DNA of 54,122 nt from an uncultured Bacteroidales bacterium (GCA_946186495.1 CAMHNQ010000015.1:1-54122), one strand, 5' to 3'; positions 35,501 through 44,685 are shown, counted from the first letter of the stretch. Notes: generated by a model not told the origin, from the letters alone. Numbers and translations are program-made.

Positions 35501-35909
35501 TGCCAAAATGGCTGCTCAGCAGGAAGCAATCCGCAAGATGCTTCAAGATTACCAATCTGAGTTGAAAAGTCAAAATGGGGTAGGGGATAAGTCCCTTGAT
35601 AAAATCATTGAAGATATGCAAAAGACCGAGAAAGATTTGGTGAACCGTCAGATTACACAGCAGACACTCAACAGACAAAAGGATATAACCACACGTCTTT
35701 TACAAAGTGAACGCGCCGAATTGGAACGAGAAAAGGATAATGAACGTAAGTCTAATGAAGCCCGCCAGATTCCTAATATCAACCCACCCAAAGAATGGAA
35801 TTTCGATCATGAGCAAAAACAACAGAATGAAATGTTACGTTCTGTTCCGGCTAATTTGAACTACTATTATAAGGGAAAGGCAAACAACTATTTTTACAAC
35901 ATTGATTAA
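32556..35909 (+). CDS. DUF4175-like membrane-anchored coiled-coil protein
   Basis: A 1117-residue protein. The N-terminus has two membrane segments (about 26-46 and 55-80) and a third near 150-170. A beta-rich periplasm-facing part follows to about 500, and then a long helical Gln/Lys/Glu-rich coiled coil with several MxQ/QKQ-type repeats (about 505-1060). It ends with a hydrophobic-poor tail NYYYKGKANNYFYNID. This layout matches the DUF4175 family of Bacteroidetes and some Proteobacteria, whose function is unknown to me. It overlaps the Fe-S protein gene by 32 bases and is followed after 10 bases by an anti-sigma-like gene. Confidence 0.75.
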   Translation: MSSSKIQILNDKIRQFLRKYYLDKLYKGIIFFVIILLGTFIAFSLFEYFSYSNTVVRSILFYSFIALAVIVGVAYLIIPALKIAGLGKQLSNEEIARIIGKHFNQIDDKLLNLFELQKQMECGDYVSYDLLSAAIDSKIDSFKAYSFVQAIPVQKTKRFALFMLLPIAIFLLLFSIKKELFTEPAKRIVHYSEVYEKPAPYSFVVTNDSLSAFQFEDFTVYVKVIGTEVPDEVYIKYKNRNYKCQKNANSEFSYTFTNLQENTDFQLNTEEVTSTLYHIDVLPKPVMLGFNMSLHYPSYLNKPDEVLENVSNVTVPEGTLITWNFITRNSENLILIVDDNKKVITSDKDSYLVNFTAKNTFTYSVLNQNKFMTGSDTLTDEVTVVKDLYPEIFVQSQQDSAYHDRIYFKGNIKDDYGFTRLNFVYNKIDKEGKVISSNNVTPIKIQGSSTIQDFYYYFDQGMLNLNPGEQIEYYFQVYDNDGVNGAKSTKSTVQTYRVRSLDEIEHDLHEAEEQTKSDYSDLLRDSKELSKEIERMQQKMLQEKDLSWQDKKNLEKLMKDYQKLQEKLNELKLKQENHHQVENQYKNVDEDILKKQQELQKRMDEILSDEMKQMMKELEQMMQNMNKDQIQKQMDKMKLSTEDIKESLDQQLQLYKQLEVEKKLNEAVQNMRDLSDELRKNAEKTENKQNSKESLQKSQQELQKKYDQIKKDLQELNKLNNELEDPTKFKDNQQLQQDAEQNLQQSRNNLEKNNRSKSADNQKKAADDIEQMAEQMEQDFNESELESITEDVATIRQILDNLVKVSFDQENIMNNTKKMSPNSPLLSDVMRKQFEVKQNMAHIEDSLNALARRQAAVKPFIQKEVTKIQNNIATTQSEFQDRRVSNAAKNQQFALTSMNNLALMLMESMKDMQEQQKQAQSKCNKSGKGSCNKQGGKGKPKKTSARELQQQLNRQMEAMKKSMEQQGKQGETGKPQNMSEQFAKMAAQQEAIRKMLQDYQSELKSQNGVGDKSLDKIIEDMQKTEKDLVNRQITQQTLNRQKDITTRLLQSERAELEREKDNERKSNEARQIPNINPPKEWNFDHEQKQQNEMLRSVPANLNYYYKGKANNYFYNID

Positions 35910-35919
35910 ATAAATCACT

Positions 35920-36342
35920 ATGATAGAGATACAGTTAAATCATCTGAGCAAGGAAAATTTCTACAAAGAAACACTTAATGTTATAGAGAAGATTTGCGAT
36001 GATTACAGTTTGATCACCCATTTTGGCATATTATCCATGTCCAACCAAATGGTCTCTGACTATTTGGATACACTCTCTTATTACGACATTGATGTGTCAT
36101 TCATTGTTGATGTCAACGAAGTATCCTTTTCCTATTTTTTGCAATCTGGGACTTTTAAATCCTTTTCTGAAATTACGGAAAACGGAAACACCGGTTTCTA
36201 TGTATTGAAACAATTAGCAGATGAAGTCTCTTTCACTTCTGATTACAATGAACTTACGGCATCTTTTCACGTGAAAACTAAAATAAGGAATACTGTTGTG
36301 AGTCTTTCTAAACAATCTTGTCACAAAGTTTTCGGATATTGA
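35920..36342 (+). CDS. Small anti-sigma-factor-like ATP-binding (HATPase-fold) protein
   Basis: A 140-residue protein. The segment NGNTGFYVLKQLADEVSF near 89-106 resembles the G-box of RsbW-type anti-sigma kinases (GxGLxLixxLaDev), and the hydrophobic pattern before it fits a degenerate histidine-kinase-like ATPase fold. The canonical N-box is not evident, so ATP binding is uncertain. The gene sits between the DUF4175-like gene and the secreted hydrolase gene, overlapping the latter by one base (TGATG), and leads into ybeY and mnmG; as I recall this neighbour order recurs in Bacteroidetes. Confidence 0.65.
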   Translation: MIEIQLNHLSKENFYKETLNVIEKICDDYSLITHFGILSMSNQMVSDYLDTLSYYDIDVSFIVDVNEVSFSYFLQSGTFKSFSEITENGNTGFYVLKQLADEVSFTSDYNELTASFHVKTKIRNTVVSLSKQSCHKVFGY

Positions 36343-37391
36343 TGAAGTACTCAATTTTTATTATTCCTTTTTTTTTAGTCGGATTTTGTCTGCATGCGCA
36401 ACATGACAGGGTATTATTCATAGGTAACAGTTATACATCAGTCAATAACCTTCCTGGAATCATTGAGTCTATATTCCAATCCAACGGAGAGGATATCGGG
36501 GAAATTGTCGTCTCAGCTCCCGGTGGATATACTTTTCAGCAACATTGCAGTTATTCCATACCTTATATACAACAGGGAGGCTTCAAATATGTAGTCTTAC
36601 AGGAACAAAGCCAACTCCCCTCATTTCCAGAAGCGCAATTTTTTGAAGTTAGTTACCCATATGCACATCAATTATGTGAATTGATACGTCTTTATAATCC
36701 GGATGCGAAAATTTTTTTTTACATGACATGGGGCAGGAGGGATGGTGATTCAATCAATTGCCAGTATTATCCGCCTCTTTGTACCTATGATGGAATGGAC
36801 AGTCTGCTTTATGCTCGCTATATGCAGATGGCTTGCGATAATCAAGTATCAATCTCCCCTGTAGGAGCTGTATGGCACTATATCCGTGATTTACACCCAG
36901 ATTTAGAACTCTACCAAACCGACGGTAGTCATCCAACCTATCTTGGCTCATATATCGCTGCATGTTGCTTTTTTACGCTCTTTACGGGCCATAATCCGAT
37001 TGAAATAAACTGGAATGGGAATTTGGGTCAAATGGTCGCCAATAAAGTCAAAATAGCCGTTAAAACCGTGGTTTATGATTCCCTTATGAAATGGATTTCT
37101 CCAGTCTGTTTTGAATCCGATTCTTCGGCTTCTTCCACATGCTCTCCAACGTCCGTTTCTTCCTTTCGTTTATATCCTAATCCTGCGGGCAACCATGTTA
37201 ACTTTGATTTGCCATTTGCAGGTAGCCAATACGAGTTATCGGTCATGAATGTGTCTGGTAAGGTCTTGTATTCTTCAGTAAATTGTGAATTGACAGGAAT
37301 GGACATCTCCTTTTTACCTAAAGGCACATATTTTGTACATATTCGCCAGAATAATCGTCTTTACATTTCTAAATTGGAAATAGTACACTAA
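36342..37391 (+). CDS. Secreted SGNH/GDSL-type hydrolase with a type IX sorting domain
   Basis: A 349-residue exported protein. A signal peptide ends at LHAQ (about residue 20). The catalytic triad of the SGNH fold (DUF4886-like) is Ser 30 in FIGNSYTS, with Asp 194 and His 197 in DGSHPT. The last 78 residues (272-349) carry a type A C-terminal sorting domain beginning with LYPNPAGN (277-284) and ending in basic-hydrophobic sequence. This domain is a secretion tag for the Por/type IX system, so the protein should reach the outer surface. The ATG overlaps the preceding stop codon by one base. The substrate is unknown. Confidence 0.88.
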   Translation: MKYSIFIIPFFLVGFCLHAQHDRVLFIGNSYTSVNNLPGIIESIFQSNGEDIGEIVVSAPGGYTFQQHCSYSIPYIQQGGFKYVVLQEQSQLPSFPEAQFFEVSYPYAHQLCELIRLYNPDAKIFFYMTWGRRDGDSINCQYYPPLCTYDGMDSLLYARYMQMACDNQVSISPVGAVWHYIRDLHPDLELYQTDGSHPTYLGSYIAACCFFTLFTGHNPIEINWNGNLGQMVANKVKIAVKTVVYDSLMKWISPVCFESDSSASSTCSPTSVSSFRLYPNPAGNHVNFDLPFAGSQYELSVMNVSGKVLYSSVNCELTGMDISFLPKGTYFVHIRQNNRLYISKLEIVH

Positions 37392-37392
37392 T

Positions 37393-37815
37393 ATGGTTAC
37401 ATTTGAATATATTTTAGAATCTCCTTTTAAGCCTACAGTAAAACATAAGGTATGGCTTCAGCGTGTTATACGCAATGAAGGTAAAACTCCGGGAAACATT
37501 GCTTATATCTTTTGCGGGGACGACTACATGTTAGAACGGAATAATACCTTTCTCTGTCATGACACATATACTGATATTATTACTTTCGACGAGTGTGTAG
37601 GTGACATCGTCTCCGGCAGTATTCTGATTAGCTTGGACAGAATTGCTGAGAACGCCAATATTTTTGGAAGTACTTTCGAAAAAGAACTTATGAGGGTATT
37701 GGTTCACGGTACGCTTCACCTATGTGGATATAAGGACAAATCTGATGATGAATCTGTCCTGATGCGTAAAAAGGAGAACGAAGCATTGTCATTATTTGCA
37801 GATATTATATTGTAA
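37393..37815 (+). CDS. ybeY: Endoribonuclease YbeY, rRNA maturation
   Basis: YbeY is a metal-dependent RNase that helps mature 16S rRNA and supports ribosome quality control. The 140-residue protein has VHGTLHLCGYKD, matching the metal-binding motif HGxLHLxGYDH, except that the last histidine is replaced by Asp in the aligned position. As far as I recall, this GYKDK form is normal in Bacteroidetes, so it need not be inactive. It starts one base after the SGNH hydrolase stop codon and leads into mnmG. Confidence 0.9.
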   Translation: MVTFEYILESPFKPTVKHKVWLQRVIRNEGKTPGNIAYIFCGDDYMLERNNTFLCHDTYTDIITFDECVGDIVSGSILISLDRIAENANIFGSTFEKELMRVLVHGTLHLCGYKDKSDDESVLMRKKENEALSLFADIIL

Positions 37816-37839
37816 CATATTTATAATCAATAAAAAGGA

Positions 37840-39735
37840 ATGAGTTTTCACGTGAAAAGTATGGATAATAGGTTTGATATTATTGTAGTTGGTGCTGGCC
37901 ATGCAGGATGTGAAGCGGCAACCGTTGCTGCTCGACTTGGTCAACAGGTTCTGCTCATCACGATGAATCTCTCATTGGTTGCACAGATGTCTTGCAACCC
38001 CGCCATCGGTGGAATAGCCAAGGGACAAATTGTCAGGGAAATTGATGCACTCGGAGGATTTACGGGAATCGTTACAGACAATACCATGATTCAGTACCGT
38101 ATGTTGAACCGTTCGAAAGGACCGGCAATGTGGAGTCCTCGCGCACAGTGCGACAAGACCGCTTTTTCCCTATATTGGAAACATATATTGGAACATACTG
38201 AAAATTTACATCTCCGTCAGGACACTGTCACCGAATTACTCATGCAGGATTCTTGTGTGACAGGGGTTAAAACCCAACTTGGAAAAACCTTTTTTGCATC
38301 AAAAGTGATTCTTACAAACGGTACCTTTCTCAACGGGCGCATTCATGTCGGAGAAGTTAACTTTTCAGGGGGAAGGATAGGGGAGAGTGCTTCCTTTACA
38401 CTTTCTGAGCAGCTGAAAAAATGTGGTATCCGTACTCAAAAATTGAAAACCGGTACACCTGTGAGAATAGATGGTAGAACAGTGAACTTCTCCAAAATGG
38501 AAGAACAACCTGGGGAAGACAATCCGGGAAAGTTTTCTTTCTCCCATACACCACCACTCTTTAATCAGCTTAGCTGTTGGATAACCTATACCAATCCGAA
38601 AGTTCACGAAACCTTGCAAAAAGGGTTTGAAAAGTCTCCCATGTTCCAAGGGAGAATAAAAGGGGTAGGGCCTCGCTACTGTCCCTCAATTGAAGACAAA
38701 ATCGTCCGTTTTTCTGATCGTACCCGTCACCAATTGTTCCTCGAACCTGAAGGCCGAAAAACTAATGAGTATTATTTGAACGGCTTTTCATCCTCATTGC
38801 CTGAAGATATCCAGATAGAAGCCCTTCATCTTATTCCGGGTCTTGAACATGCAGAAATCTATCGGCCTGGTTATGCTATCGAATACGACTATTTCGATCC
38901 GACACAATTGCAATTTACCCTGGAGTCTAAAATTGTCGGAAATCTGTTCCTCGCCGGTCAAGTTAATGGAACGACGGGATATGAAGAGGCTGCGTGCCAA
39001 GGATTGATGGCAGGCATTAATGCCCATCTTGCCCTAACAGGCCAACCACCGCTTGTTTTGACACGTGCCCAAGCATATATCGGTGTGCTAATTGATGACC
39101 TGGTTACCAAAGGTGTTCAAGATCCATATCGCATGTTCACCTCCCGTGCGGAATACCGCATATTGCTGCGCCAGGATAACGCAGACCAACGCCTTACCCC
39201 AATTGCTCATCAGCTTCGTCTGATCGATGATGTCCGCTATGAAGAGTTCTTGGATAAATACGATATCCAGCAGAAAATCATCTACTACCTGAAAAATCAT
39301 ACAACACAATACGAAATCATCAATGACCTGCTTTCAAAACGCGACACTTCCCTTTTAACCCAAAATGTAAAACTCGAATCCTTATTGCTACGTCCGCAGA
39401 TATCCATTCAAGACTTGATAGATTATGATCCGGATTTTTCCCAATTTCTCGAGAGTTTGTCTGCCGATCATGAACAAATTACCAATGCGGAAACTGCGGT
39501 CAAATATAACAGTTATATTCAGAAAGAAGAAGAGCTCGTACAGCATCTCTCCAATTTGGACAATATCAAGATTCCTGAAAATTTGGATTATATGAATATC
39601 CAATCTTTGTCGAAGGAAGCCCGCGAAAAATTGTTTAATATCAAACCCCAGAACCTTGGACAGGCATCCAGGGTGAGCGGTGTCAATCCAGCTGACATTA
39701 CCGCCCTCATGATTTATCTGAAAACGCGCGAGTAA
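37840..39735 (+). CDS. mnmG: tRNA modification GTPase partner MnmG (GidA)
   Basis: MnmG, with MnmE, adds the carboxymethylaminomethyl group to U34 of several tRNAs using FAD and methylene-tetrahydrofolate. The 631-residue protein has the FAD-binding motif [10 protein letters not shown] at 18-27, [11 protein letters not shown] near 58-68, and [16 protein letters not shown] near the middle, all GidA signatures, and the C-terminal helical domain. An alternative ATG lies at 37861 ([13 protein letters not shown]); I kept 37840 because AAAAAGGA precedes it. It ends the operon that begins at rpiB. Confidence 0.95.
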   Translation: MSFHVKSMDNRFDIIVVGAGHAGCEAATVAARLGQQVLLITMNLSLVAQMSCNPAIGGIAKGQIVREIDALGGFTGIVTDNTMIQYRMLNRSKGPAMWSPRAQCDKTAFSLYWKHILEHTENLHLRQDTVTELLMQDSCVTGVKTQLGKTFFASKVILTNGTFLNGRIHVGEVNFSGGRIGESASFTLSEQLKKCGIRTQKLKTGTPVRIDGRTVNFSKMEEQPGEDNPGKFSFSHTPPLFNQLSCWITYTNPKVHETLQKGFEKSPMFQGRIKGVGPRYCPSIEDKIVRFSDRTRHQLFLEPEGRKTNEYYLNGFSSSLPEDIQIEALHLIPGLEHAEIYRPGYAIEYDYFDPTQLQFTLESKIVGNLFLAGQVNGTTGYEEAACQGLMAGINAHLALTGQPPLVLTRAQAYIGVLIDDLVTKGVQDPYRMFTSRAEYRILLRQDNADQRLTPIAHQLRLIDDVRYEEFLDKYDIQQKIIYYLKNHTTQYEIINDLLSKRDTSLLTQNVKLESLLLRPQISIQDLIDYDPDFSQFLESLSADHEQITNAETAVKYNSYIQKEEELVQHLSNLDNIKIPENLDYMNIQSLSKEAREKLFNIKPQNLGQASRVSGVNPADITALMIYLKTRE

Positions 39736-39877
39736 TTTGAGATGTTAGCGATATACTTTACTATTATGTTTTGTCAAATACCTGATTATCAACTAATAAT
39801 ATCTATTTTCCTTATTTTTTCGGTGTTTCTTTTCTAAATGTATCTACACTCATTTTTTTTCAGATTCGCCTAAATTC

Positions 39878-39898
39878 AGGCTCTTTTTAAAAGAGCCT
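39878..39898 (+). terminator. Weak hairpin after mnmG
   Basis: AGGCTCTTTT (39878-39887) and AAAAGAGCCT (39889-39898) are inverted repeats with a one-base spacer, so the usable stem is about 8 bp. The position, 140 bases after mnmG and before the rubrerythrin promoter, fits a terminator, but it is not followed by a clear T-run. Confidence 0.4.
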
Positions 39899-39945
39899 TG
39901 ATATACATTAAGTTACAGGAACCGAAAATTTTTTTGAGCAGTAGA

Positions 39946-39976
39946 GTTGGCTGATAAAAAAAAATGAGTAATTTTG
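39946..39976 (+). promoter_or_regulatory. Promoter of the rubrerythrin genes
   Basis: GTTG at 39946-39949 and TAATTTTG at 39969-39976, spacer 19, match the Bacteroidetes promoter and lie 50 bases before the first rubrerythrin start codon. Confidence 0.7.
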
Positions 39977-40026
39977 CGTTCTTGAATTAATCAATGTGAT
40001 ATTATCAACAATTAATCAAAAATCAT

Positions 40027-40566
40027 ATGGAATTAAAAGGATCTCAAACAGAAAAAAATTTGCAAACTGCGTTTGCCGGTGAATCTCAGGCGCGCAACAA
40101 ATACTCTTATTATGCGTCCAAGGCTAAGAAGGATGGGTATAACCAAATTGCAGCCATTTTTGAAGAAACGGCAGCCAATGAGAAAGAACATGCCAAAATA
40201 TGGTTCAAACTCTTGCATGACGGAGAAGTACCCGACACTGTGACGAATCTTAAAGATGCGGCTGCAGGTGAGAACTACGAATGGACTGACATGTATGCAG
40301 GATTCGCCCGGACTGCCAAGGAGGAAGGTTTCGACCATATCGCCAGGCTCTTTACTATGGTGGGTGAAATCGAAAAACACCACGAGGAGCGTTACAAAAA
40401 ATTGCTCGCCAACATAGAGGGCGGTTTGGTTTTCTCGCGCGATAACGAAATGATTTGGCAGTGCAGCAACTGTGGTCATATAGTCATTGGAAAAAAGGCC
40501 CCGCAAGTATGTCCGGTGTGCGATCATCCGCAATCCTATTTCCAGATTAAAGCCGAAAACTTCTAA
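40027..40566 (+). CDS. rbr: Rubrerythrin (peroxide-reducing)
   Basis: A 179-residue non-haem iron protein that reduces hydrogen peroxide in anaerobes. The N-terminal four-helix diiron domain has ExxH pairs and the segments [14 protein letters not shown] and [13 protein letters not shown]; a C-terminal rubredoxin domain carries two CxxC knuckles (CSNCG and CPVCD). The domain order is the classical one. The next gene is a second rubrerythrin with the domains in reverse order, 33 bases downstream. Confidence 0.95.
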   Translation: MELKGSQTEKNLQTAFAGESQARNKYSYYASKAKKDGYNQIAAIFEETAANEKEHAKIWFKLLHDGEVPDTVTNLKDAAAGENYEWTDMYAGFARTAKEEGFDHIARLFTMVGEIEKHHEERYKKLLANIEGGLVFSRDNEMIWQCSNCGHIVIGKKAPQVCPVCDHPQSYFQIKAENF

Positions 40567-40599
40567 TCAATTATTAATCAAAAAACAAATCCATTTAAT

Positions 40600-41148
40600 A
40601 TGAAGAAAAAATTTGTTTGTACTGTTTGCGGATATGTACACGAAGGCGATACTCCTCCCGAAAGATGTCCGCAATGTAAGCAACCTGCCGACAAGTTCAA
40701 AGAGCTGGTTGATGAAGGGCTTTCTTTCGTTACTGAGCATGTTCTGGGCGTTGCCAAGGAAAGTGACGAAGAGATGGTCAAAGACCTTAACGCGCAGTTC
40801 ATGTCAGAGGCTACGGAAGTTGGCATGTATTTGGCTATGAGCCGTCAGGCTGATCGTGAAGGATATCCTGACGTGGCTGAGGCTTTCAAACGCTATGCTT
40901 TCGAAGAGGCCGAACATTGTGCAAAATTCGCGGAATTGTTAGGCGAAATAGTCTGGGATACCAAGACAAACCTGGAAAAGCGTATGATGGCCGAAAGTGG
41001 TGCGTGTGCTGAGAAAATGCGCATCGCCAAACGCGCAAAAGCCATGAACTGGGACGCCATTCACGACACAGTCCATGAAATGGCCAAGGACGAAGCGCGT
41101 CACGGACAGGGATTTGAAGGCCTTTTCAACCGCTATTTCAAGAAATAG
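40600..41148 (+). CDS. Reverse-order rubrerythrin (rubredoxin domain first)
   Basis: A 182-residue protein with the rubredoxin domain at the N-terminus ([10 protein letters not shown] near 7-16 and CPQCKQP near 23-29) and a ferritin-like diiron domain after it ([44 protein letters not shown]). This inverted layout defines reverse rubrerythrins, which serve as oxygen or peroxide reductases in anaerobes. It is co-transcribed with the classical rubrerythrin and ends at a strong terminator. Confidence 0.92.
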   Translation: MKKKFVCTVCGYVHEGDTPPERCPQCKQPADKFKELVDEGLSFVTEHVLGVAKESDEEMVKDLNAQFMSEATEVGMYLAMSRQADREGYPDVAEAFKRYAFEEAEHCAKFAELLGEIVWDTKTNLEKRMMAESGACAEKMRIAKRAKAMNWDAIHDTVHEMAKDEARHGQGFEGLFNRYFKK

Positions 41149-41171
41149 CATTGCAAACAGATCAAGTATAT

Positions 41172-41204
41172 AAAACGGAACGGCATTTTCGTCGTTCCGT
41201 TTTT
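41172..41204 (+). terminator. Rho-independent terminator of the rubrerythrin operon
   Basis: AAAACGGAACG (41172-41182) and CGTTCCGTTTT (41193-41203) form an 11-bp stem with a 10-base loop and continue into a T-run. It lies 23 bases after the second rubrerythrin stop. Confidence 0.88.
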
Positions 41205-41263
41205 GTTAGCTTTTCATGTTGAAAACTTTACACTAAAAGCGATGGCATGACGTTATAATTTCT

Positions 41264-41271
41264 TATTTTTG
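41264..41271 (+). promoter_or_regulatory. Promoter -7 box of the DUF59 gene
   Basis: TATTTTTG fits the -7 consensus, 25 bases before the start codon at 41296 and after the rubrerythrin terminator. The -33 element is not clear. Confidence 0.6.
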
Positions 41272-41295
41272 CAAAAATTTGAAAATCAAAGATAG

Positions 41296-41592
41296 ATGAA
41301 ATCCAAAATCATAGAAGTACTCAATTCGATTTATGATCCGGAGATCCCAGTCAATATCTGGGAATTGGGCTTTATTTACAAATTGGAGGTCAATGCGCAC
41401 AACGATGTCTATATTTTGATGACTTTGACCGCACCCAATTGCCCGGTTGCAGAAAGTCTTCCCATGGAGGTTCAGACTCGCGTGTCCATGATTCCAGGCG
41501 TTAACAAAGTGGTGGTTGATGTCACTTTCGATCCACCGTGGACCATGGAACGCATGACCGAGGCTGCCAAAATGGAATTGGGTTTGATTTAG
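41296..41592 (+). CDS. DUF59/MIP18-like protein, probable Fe-S cluster assembly factor
   Basis: A 98-residue protein of the MIP18 (DUF59) family, which includes SufT and PaaD-like proteins that help insert Fe-S clusters. Family features are NSIYDPEIPVNIWELGFIY near 10-28 (typical DPE(I/L)), and the TxxxCP segment LTAPNCPVAESLP with the conserved cysteine. The single domain with no fusion fits SufT-like maturation. The neighbouring rubrerythrins and other Fe-S genes may use it; Wzz starts 53 bases downstream. Confidence 0.88.
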   Translation: MKSKIIEVLNSIYDPEIPVNIWELGFIYKLEVNAHNDVYILMTLTAPNCPVAESLPMEVQTRVSMIPGVNKVVVDVTFDPPWTMERMTEAAKMELGLI

Positions 41593-41645
41593 GAATGTCC
41601 TGGCTAAATCGAATTATTGTTGTTTTCATCAAATAAGAATGTAGA

Positions 41646-42683
41646 ATGGAAAATCAAGACAAATACAACGCTTTCAGTTTGTTACAGTTTATATGGAAGT
41701 GGCGTAATTGGCTGCTCCTTGTTTGCGTGGCCGCTTTTGTAGTTTCGGCACTTTGCTCATTTCTGGTGCGACCCCGCTTCAAATCCACTGCACTGATTTA
41801 TGCCCCGCGAACCAGTTCCGTCTCCAAAATCCTACTGAATGAGCAAAATTATAACGAACGATTGGAAATAAAGGCTCTGGCCACGATGGATGAGACCGAA
41901 CAAATGCTGCCGTTCCTGAATGCCGTGGCAATCAAAGATTCGCTTATACATAAATACGATTTGGCCACCTATTATGATATAGACCTTTCAAAAAAGGGCG
42001 GTCAGACCAAACTGTACAAGACTATTGCCAACAATATGACCATCAAGCGCACGGAATATGGCGCCATTTCCGTTTCCGTGAGCGATTGGGATCCTCAGCG
42101 GGCATACGAGATGACACTCGATGTTGTGCGGTGGCTCGACACTATCAAGAATGCCATCGAATACGAGCGCGCCCTTGCTGCCTATACCATTCTGGAAAGC
42201 CAGTTGGATTCAATTGAACGGGAGATTGAAAGTGTAAACGATTCCATACAAAAGTTGATGTCGCATGGCGTATTCGATGTGAAGCTCCAAAGTGAACGTC
42301 TTACCCAACAATATGCCATTGCTGTGGCACAAGGAAATGTCGCTGCTATGCAACGTATTCAAAAAGAACAAGATACAATCGCAAAATATGGTGCGAAGCT
42401 GACATCATACCAAGATTTGGAATACAATTTCAGCAAATATCATTCTTTGTGCAAACAGAAAATGATGGATGCCAAGATGGATATGACTACCATTATGCCG
42501 GTGAAATTCATCATTGACAAACCTTTCCCGGCTGATAAAAAATACTATCCAAAAAAATCCATAATCGTTGTCGTTTCCACCCTGTGTGCCTTTGTTTTGA
42601 CACTCATTGTTCTCTTATTCATTGAAAGAATTGAAAACCAACCTGATAGAAAGAATAAAGCGTCTATTCGGCAAAATCAATAA
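41646..42683 (+). CDS. Wzz-like polysaccharide chain-length determinant
   Basis: A 345-residue inner-membrane protein with the Wzz/PCP arrangement: N-terminal membrane helix (about 22-43), a long periplasmic helical domain, and a C-terminal helix (about 305-327) preceded by a Pro-rich stretch (KPFPADKKYYPKK). No C-terminal tyrosine-kinase domain is present, so it is the short form. It controls chain length of a surface polysaccharide made by a Wzy-type polymerase; an O-antigen ligase/polymerase gene overlaps its end. Confidence 0.87.
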   Translation: MENQDKYNAFSLLQFIWKWRNWLLLVCVAAFVVSALCSFLVRPRFKSTALIYAPRTSSVSKILLNEQNYNERLEIKALATMDETEQMLPFLNAVAIKDSLIHKYDLATYYDIDLSKKGGQTKLYKTIANNMTIKRTEYGAISVSVSDWDPQRAYEMTLDVVRWLDTIKNAIEYERALAAYTILESQLDSIEREIESVNDSIQKLMSHGVFDVKLQSERLTQQYAIAVAQGNVAAMQRIQKEQDTIAKYGAKLTSYQDLEYNFSKYHSLCKQKMMDAKMDMTTIMPVKFIIDKPFPADKKYYPKKSIIVVVSTLCAFVLTLIVLLFIERIENQPDRKNKASIRQNQ

Positions 42684-44106
42684 ACGGCAGGTTGCCGCTT
42701 TATTGATTGTGTTGGCGCTCGTATTGGCAAACGGCTATGCGATTATTAGGGAAATTCCTATTATTCAAATAGTTACAATTGCTATATTGGGTCTTTACCT
42801 CGTTTTTTTCCATGCGGATTGGACACTGTATTTGATTGCATTGACCACACCGTTCTCCATTGTCATCAGCAGTAAGGATATTCATCTTGGACTTTCCTTG
42901 CCTTCCGAAGCACTGTCGATTGCCCTGACAATGGTTTTTTTTGCCCGTATTTTGTACGATTTTCATATCAATAGGGCATTGCTGAAGCATCCCGTCTCCA
43001 TTGCCCTGTTTGTCTATCTCGGCTGGATGCTTGTCACGTGCCTGACCAGTGTGCGTCCTGTCGTGTCGCTAAAGTTCTTTGCCTCCAAAGTTTGGTTCAT
43101 CACCTCCAGCTATTGGTTCTTTCTCCAACTGGCAGAGGATGATTTGAAGAATGCAGTCCGATATTTTAACTGCTATGCTGTTGGCTTGGCGGTTATCGTA
43201 TTGATAACCACGTATAAACATGCGCTGAGTGGATTTGATGAGCATTATGCGCATTGGGTGATGTCCCCATTTTACAACGACCACACAGCTTACGGTGCCG
43301 CCCTGGCTTTTATGTTACCCCTTACGGCGGGTTTTTTCTTTTTGCCAGACAACAGATTGTGGCAGAAAATATTTTATGTGGTCGTCTCCTCCATTTTTTT
43401 GTTGGGCTTTTATTTGTCGTTCAGCCGTGCTGCCTGGATCAGTCTTATGGTGTCGCTGGCAGTCCTTGTCATCTTGAAATTGCGCATCAAGCTATCGTGG
43501 CTTATTGGTGGTGGCTTGGCGCTTGGATTGTTGCTGTTCTTTTTTTCTGATGAGATTTTGTATAAAATGAGTCGCAACAGCCAGGATTCTTCCGGAAATT
43601 TCGTGGAACACATCCAATCTATGTCGAATATCAGCACGGATGCATCCAATATGGAGCGAATCAACCGCTGGACGGCGGCCTATGGAATGATTAGGGAGAA
43701 ACCGTTGTTTGGGTGGGGTCCCGGAACCTATCAGTTTGAATATGCACCTTTCCAGCACGGGTATTACCAAACGATTATCTCCACTGATTTTGGCGATGGA
43801 GGCAATGCACACAGCGAATATATAGGTCCATGCGCTGAGAGTGGCATCGTCGGGATGCTCACCGTGTTCACACTGGTCTTCTGTTTTGTCTATTATGGCA
43901 TTCGAACCTATATTGATGCAGAGGACAAGACATTAAAACTGATGTCCTTGTGTATGACACTATCATTGATTTCGTATTACACGCACGGGGTCTTCAACAA
44001 TTTTCTCGATACGGACAAACTGTCTGTTTTGGTTTGGGCGGCAATGGCGGTGATTACCCTTTGTAACGTGCAGAATCGCTATTTAAGCGCTTCGTTGAAG
44101 CAATGA
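42607..44106 (+). CDS. O-antigen ligase/polymerase-family membrane protein
   Basis: A polytopic protein of up to 499 residues with about a dozen membrane segments and the Wzy_C/O-antigen-ligase hallmarks: [15 protein letters not shown] in the central loop region and [12 protein letters not shown] in the large periplasmic loop. It should ligate or polymerise a surface glycan with the Wzz protein upstream. There is no ATG near the start; TTG codons at 42607, 42622 and 42631 are candidates, all inside the Wzz gene, so the start coordinate is uncertain. Its 3' end overlaps the convergent tdk gene by 28 bases. Confidence 0.85.
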   Translation: MFSYSLKELKTNLIERIKRLFGKINKRQVAALLIVLALVLANGYAIIREIPIIQIVTIAILGLYLVFFHADWTLYLIALTTPFSIVISSKDIHLGLSLPSEALSIALTMVFFARILYDFHINRALLKHPVSIALFVYLGWMLVTCLTSVRPVVSLKFFASKVWFITSSYWFFLQLAEDDLKNAVRYFNCYAVGLAVIVLITTYKHALSGFDEHYAHWVMSPFYNDHTAYGAALAFMLPLTAGFFFLPDNRLWQKIFYVVVSSIFLLGFYLSFSRAAWISLMVSLAVLVILKLRIKLSWLIGGGLALGLLLFFFSDEILYKMSRNSQDSSGNFVEHIQSMSNISTDASNMERINRWTAAYGMIREKPLFGWGPGTYQFEYAPFQHGYYQTIISTDFGDGGNAHSEYIGPCAESGIVGMLTVFTLVFCFVYYGIRTYIDAEDKTLKLMSLCMTLSLISYYTHGVFNNFLDTDKLSVLVWAAMAVITLCNVQNRYLSASLKQ

Positions 44107-44660
44107 CGGCACAATGGTTCGTAGGTGTCTTTCTCGCCCAAAAGAACCTGTTGCGCCTTTTGTACGATGCGGTAGGAAAAATGGGCGAGATCGCCGCAGC
44201 GGGTGCAGATCGCGTGTTGCTTGCTGACATATTCAGCCACCGCCATCAGTTTTGGCATCGGTCCAAACGGAACACCTTTGTAATCCATATCCAAACCGCT
44301 TACTATCACGCGAATACCCGCATTTGCCAATTCGTTGCAAACCTCTACGATACCGTCATCGAAAAATTGTACTTCATCGATGGCAACCACTTGCACCTCG
44401 TTCATGTTGATGTATAGCAGTATTTCAGAGGAATTGTTCACAGGTGTTGAAACACGCGAGTTCTCATTGTGGGAGACCACTTCCGTCTCGTCATAACGAG
44501 TGTCAATGGCCGGCTTGAATAGTTCAATCTTCTGGTTAGCGAACTCGGCACGTCTGATGCGCCGCAGCAGTTCTTCCGTTTTCCCGGAAAACATGGATCC
44601 GCATATCACCTCTATCCATCCTTTTTTATGATTCCTGCTTGCTTTATTTTCTAAAAACAT
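44079..44660 (-). CDS. tdk: Thymidine kinase
   Basis: Tdk phosphorylates thymidine to dTMP in nucleotide salvage. The 193-residue type II enzyme has the P-loop GSMFSGKT at 21-28, the DEVQFF block (95-100) with the catalytic glutamate, and zinc ligands Cys 152, 155, 184 and 187. The gene is on the minus strand with a promoter of its own, and its end overlaps the convergent polysaccharide gene. Confidence 0.96.
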   Translation of the reverse strand: MFLENKASRNHKKGWIEVICGSMFSGKTEELLRRIRRAEFANQKIELFKPAIDTRYDETEVVSHNENSRVSTPVNNSSEILLYINMNEVQVVAIDEVQFFDDGIVEVCNELANAGIRVIVSGLDMDYKGVPFGPMPKLMAVAEYVSKQHAICTRCGDLAHFSYRIVQKAQQVLLGEKDTYEPLCRHCFNEALK

Positions 44661-44685
44661 CGTTTCCCAATATGTATAAATTTCG

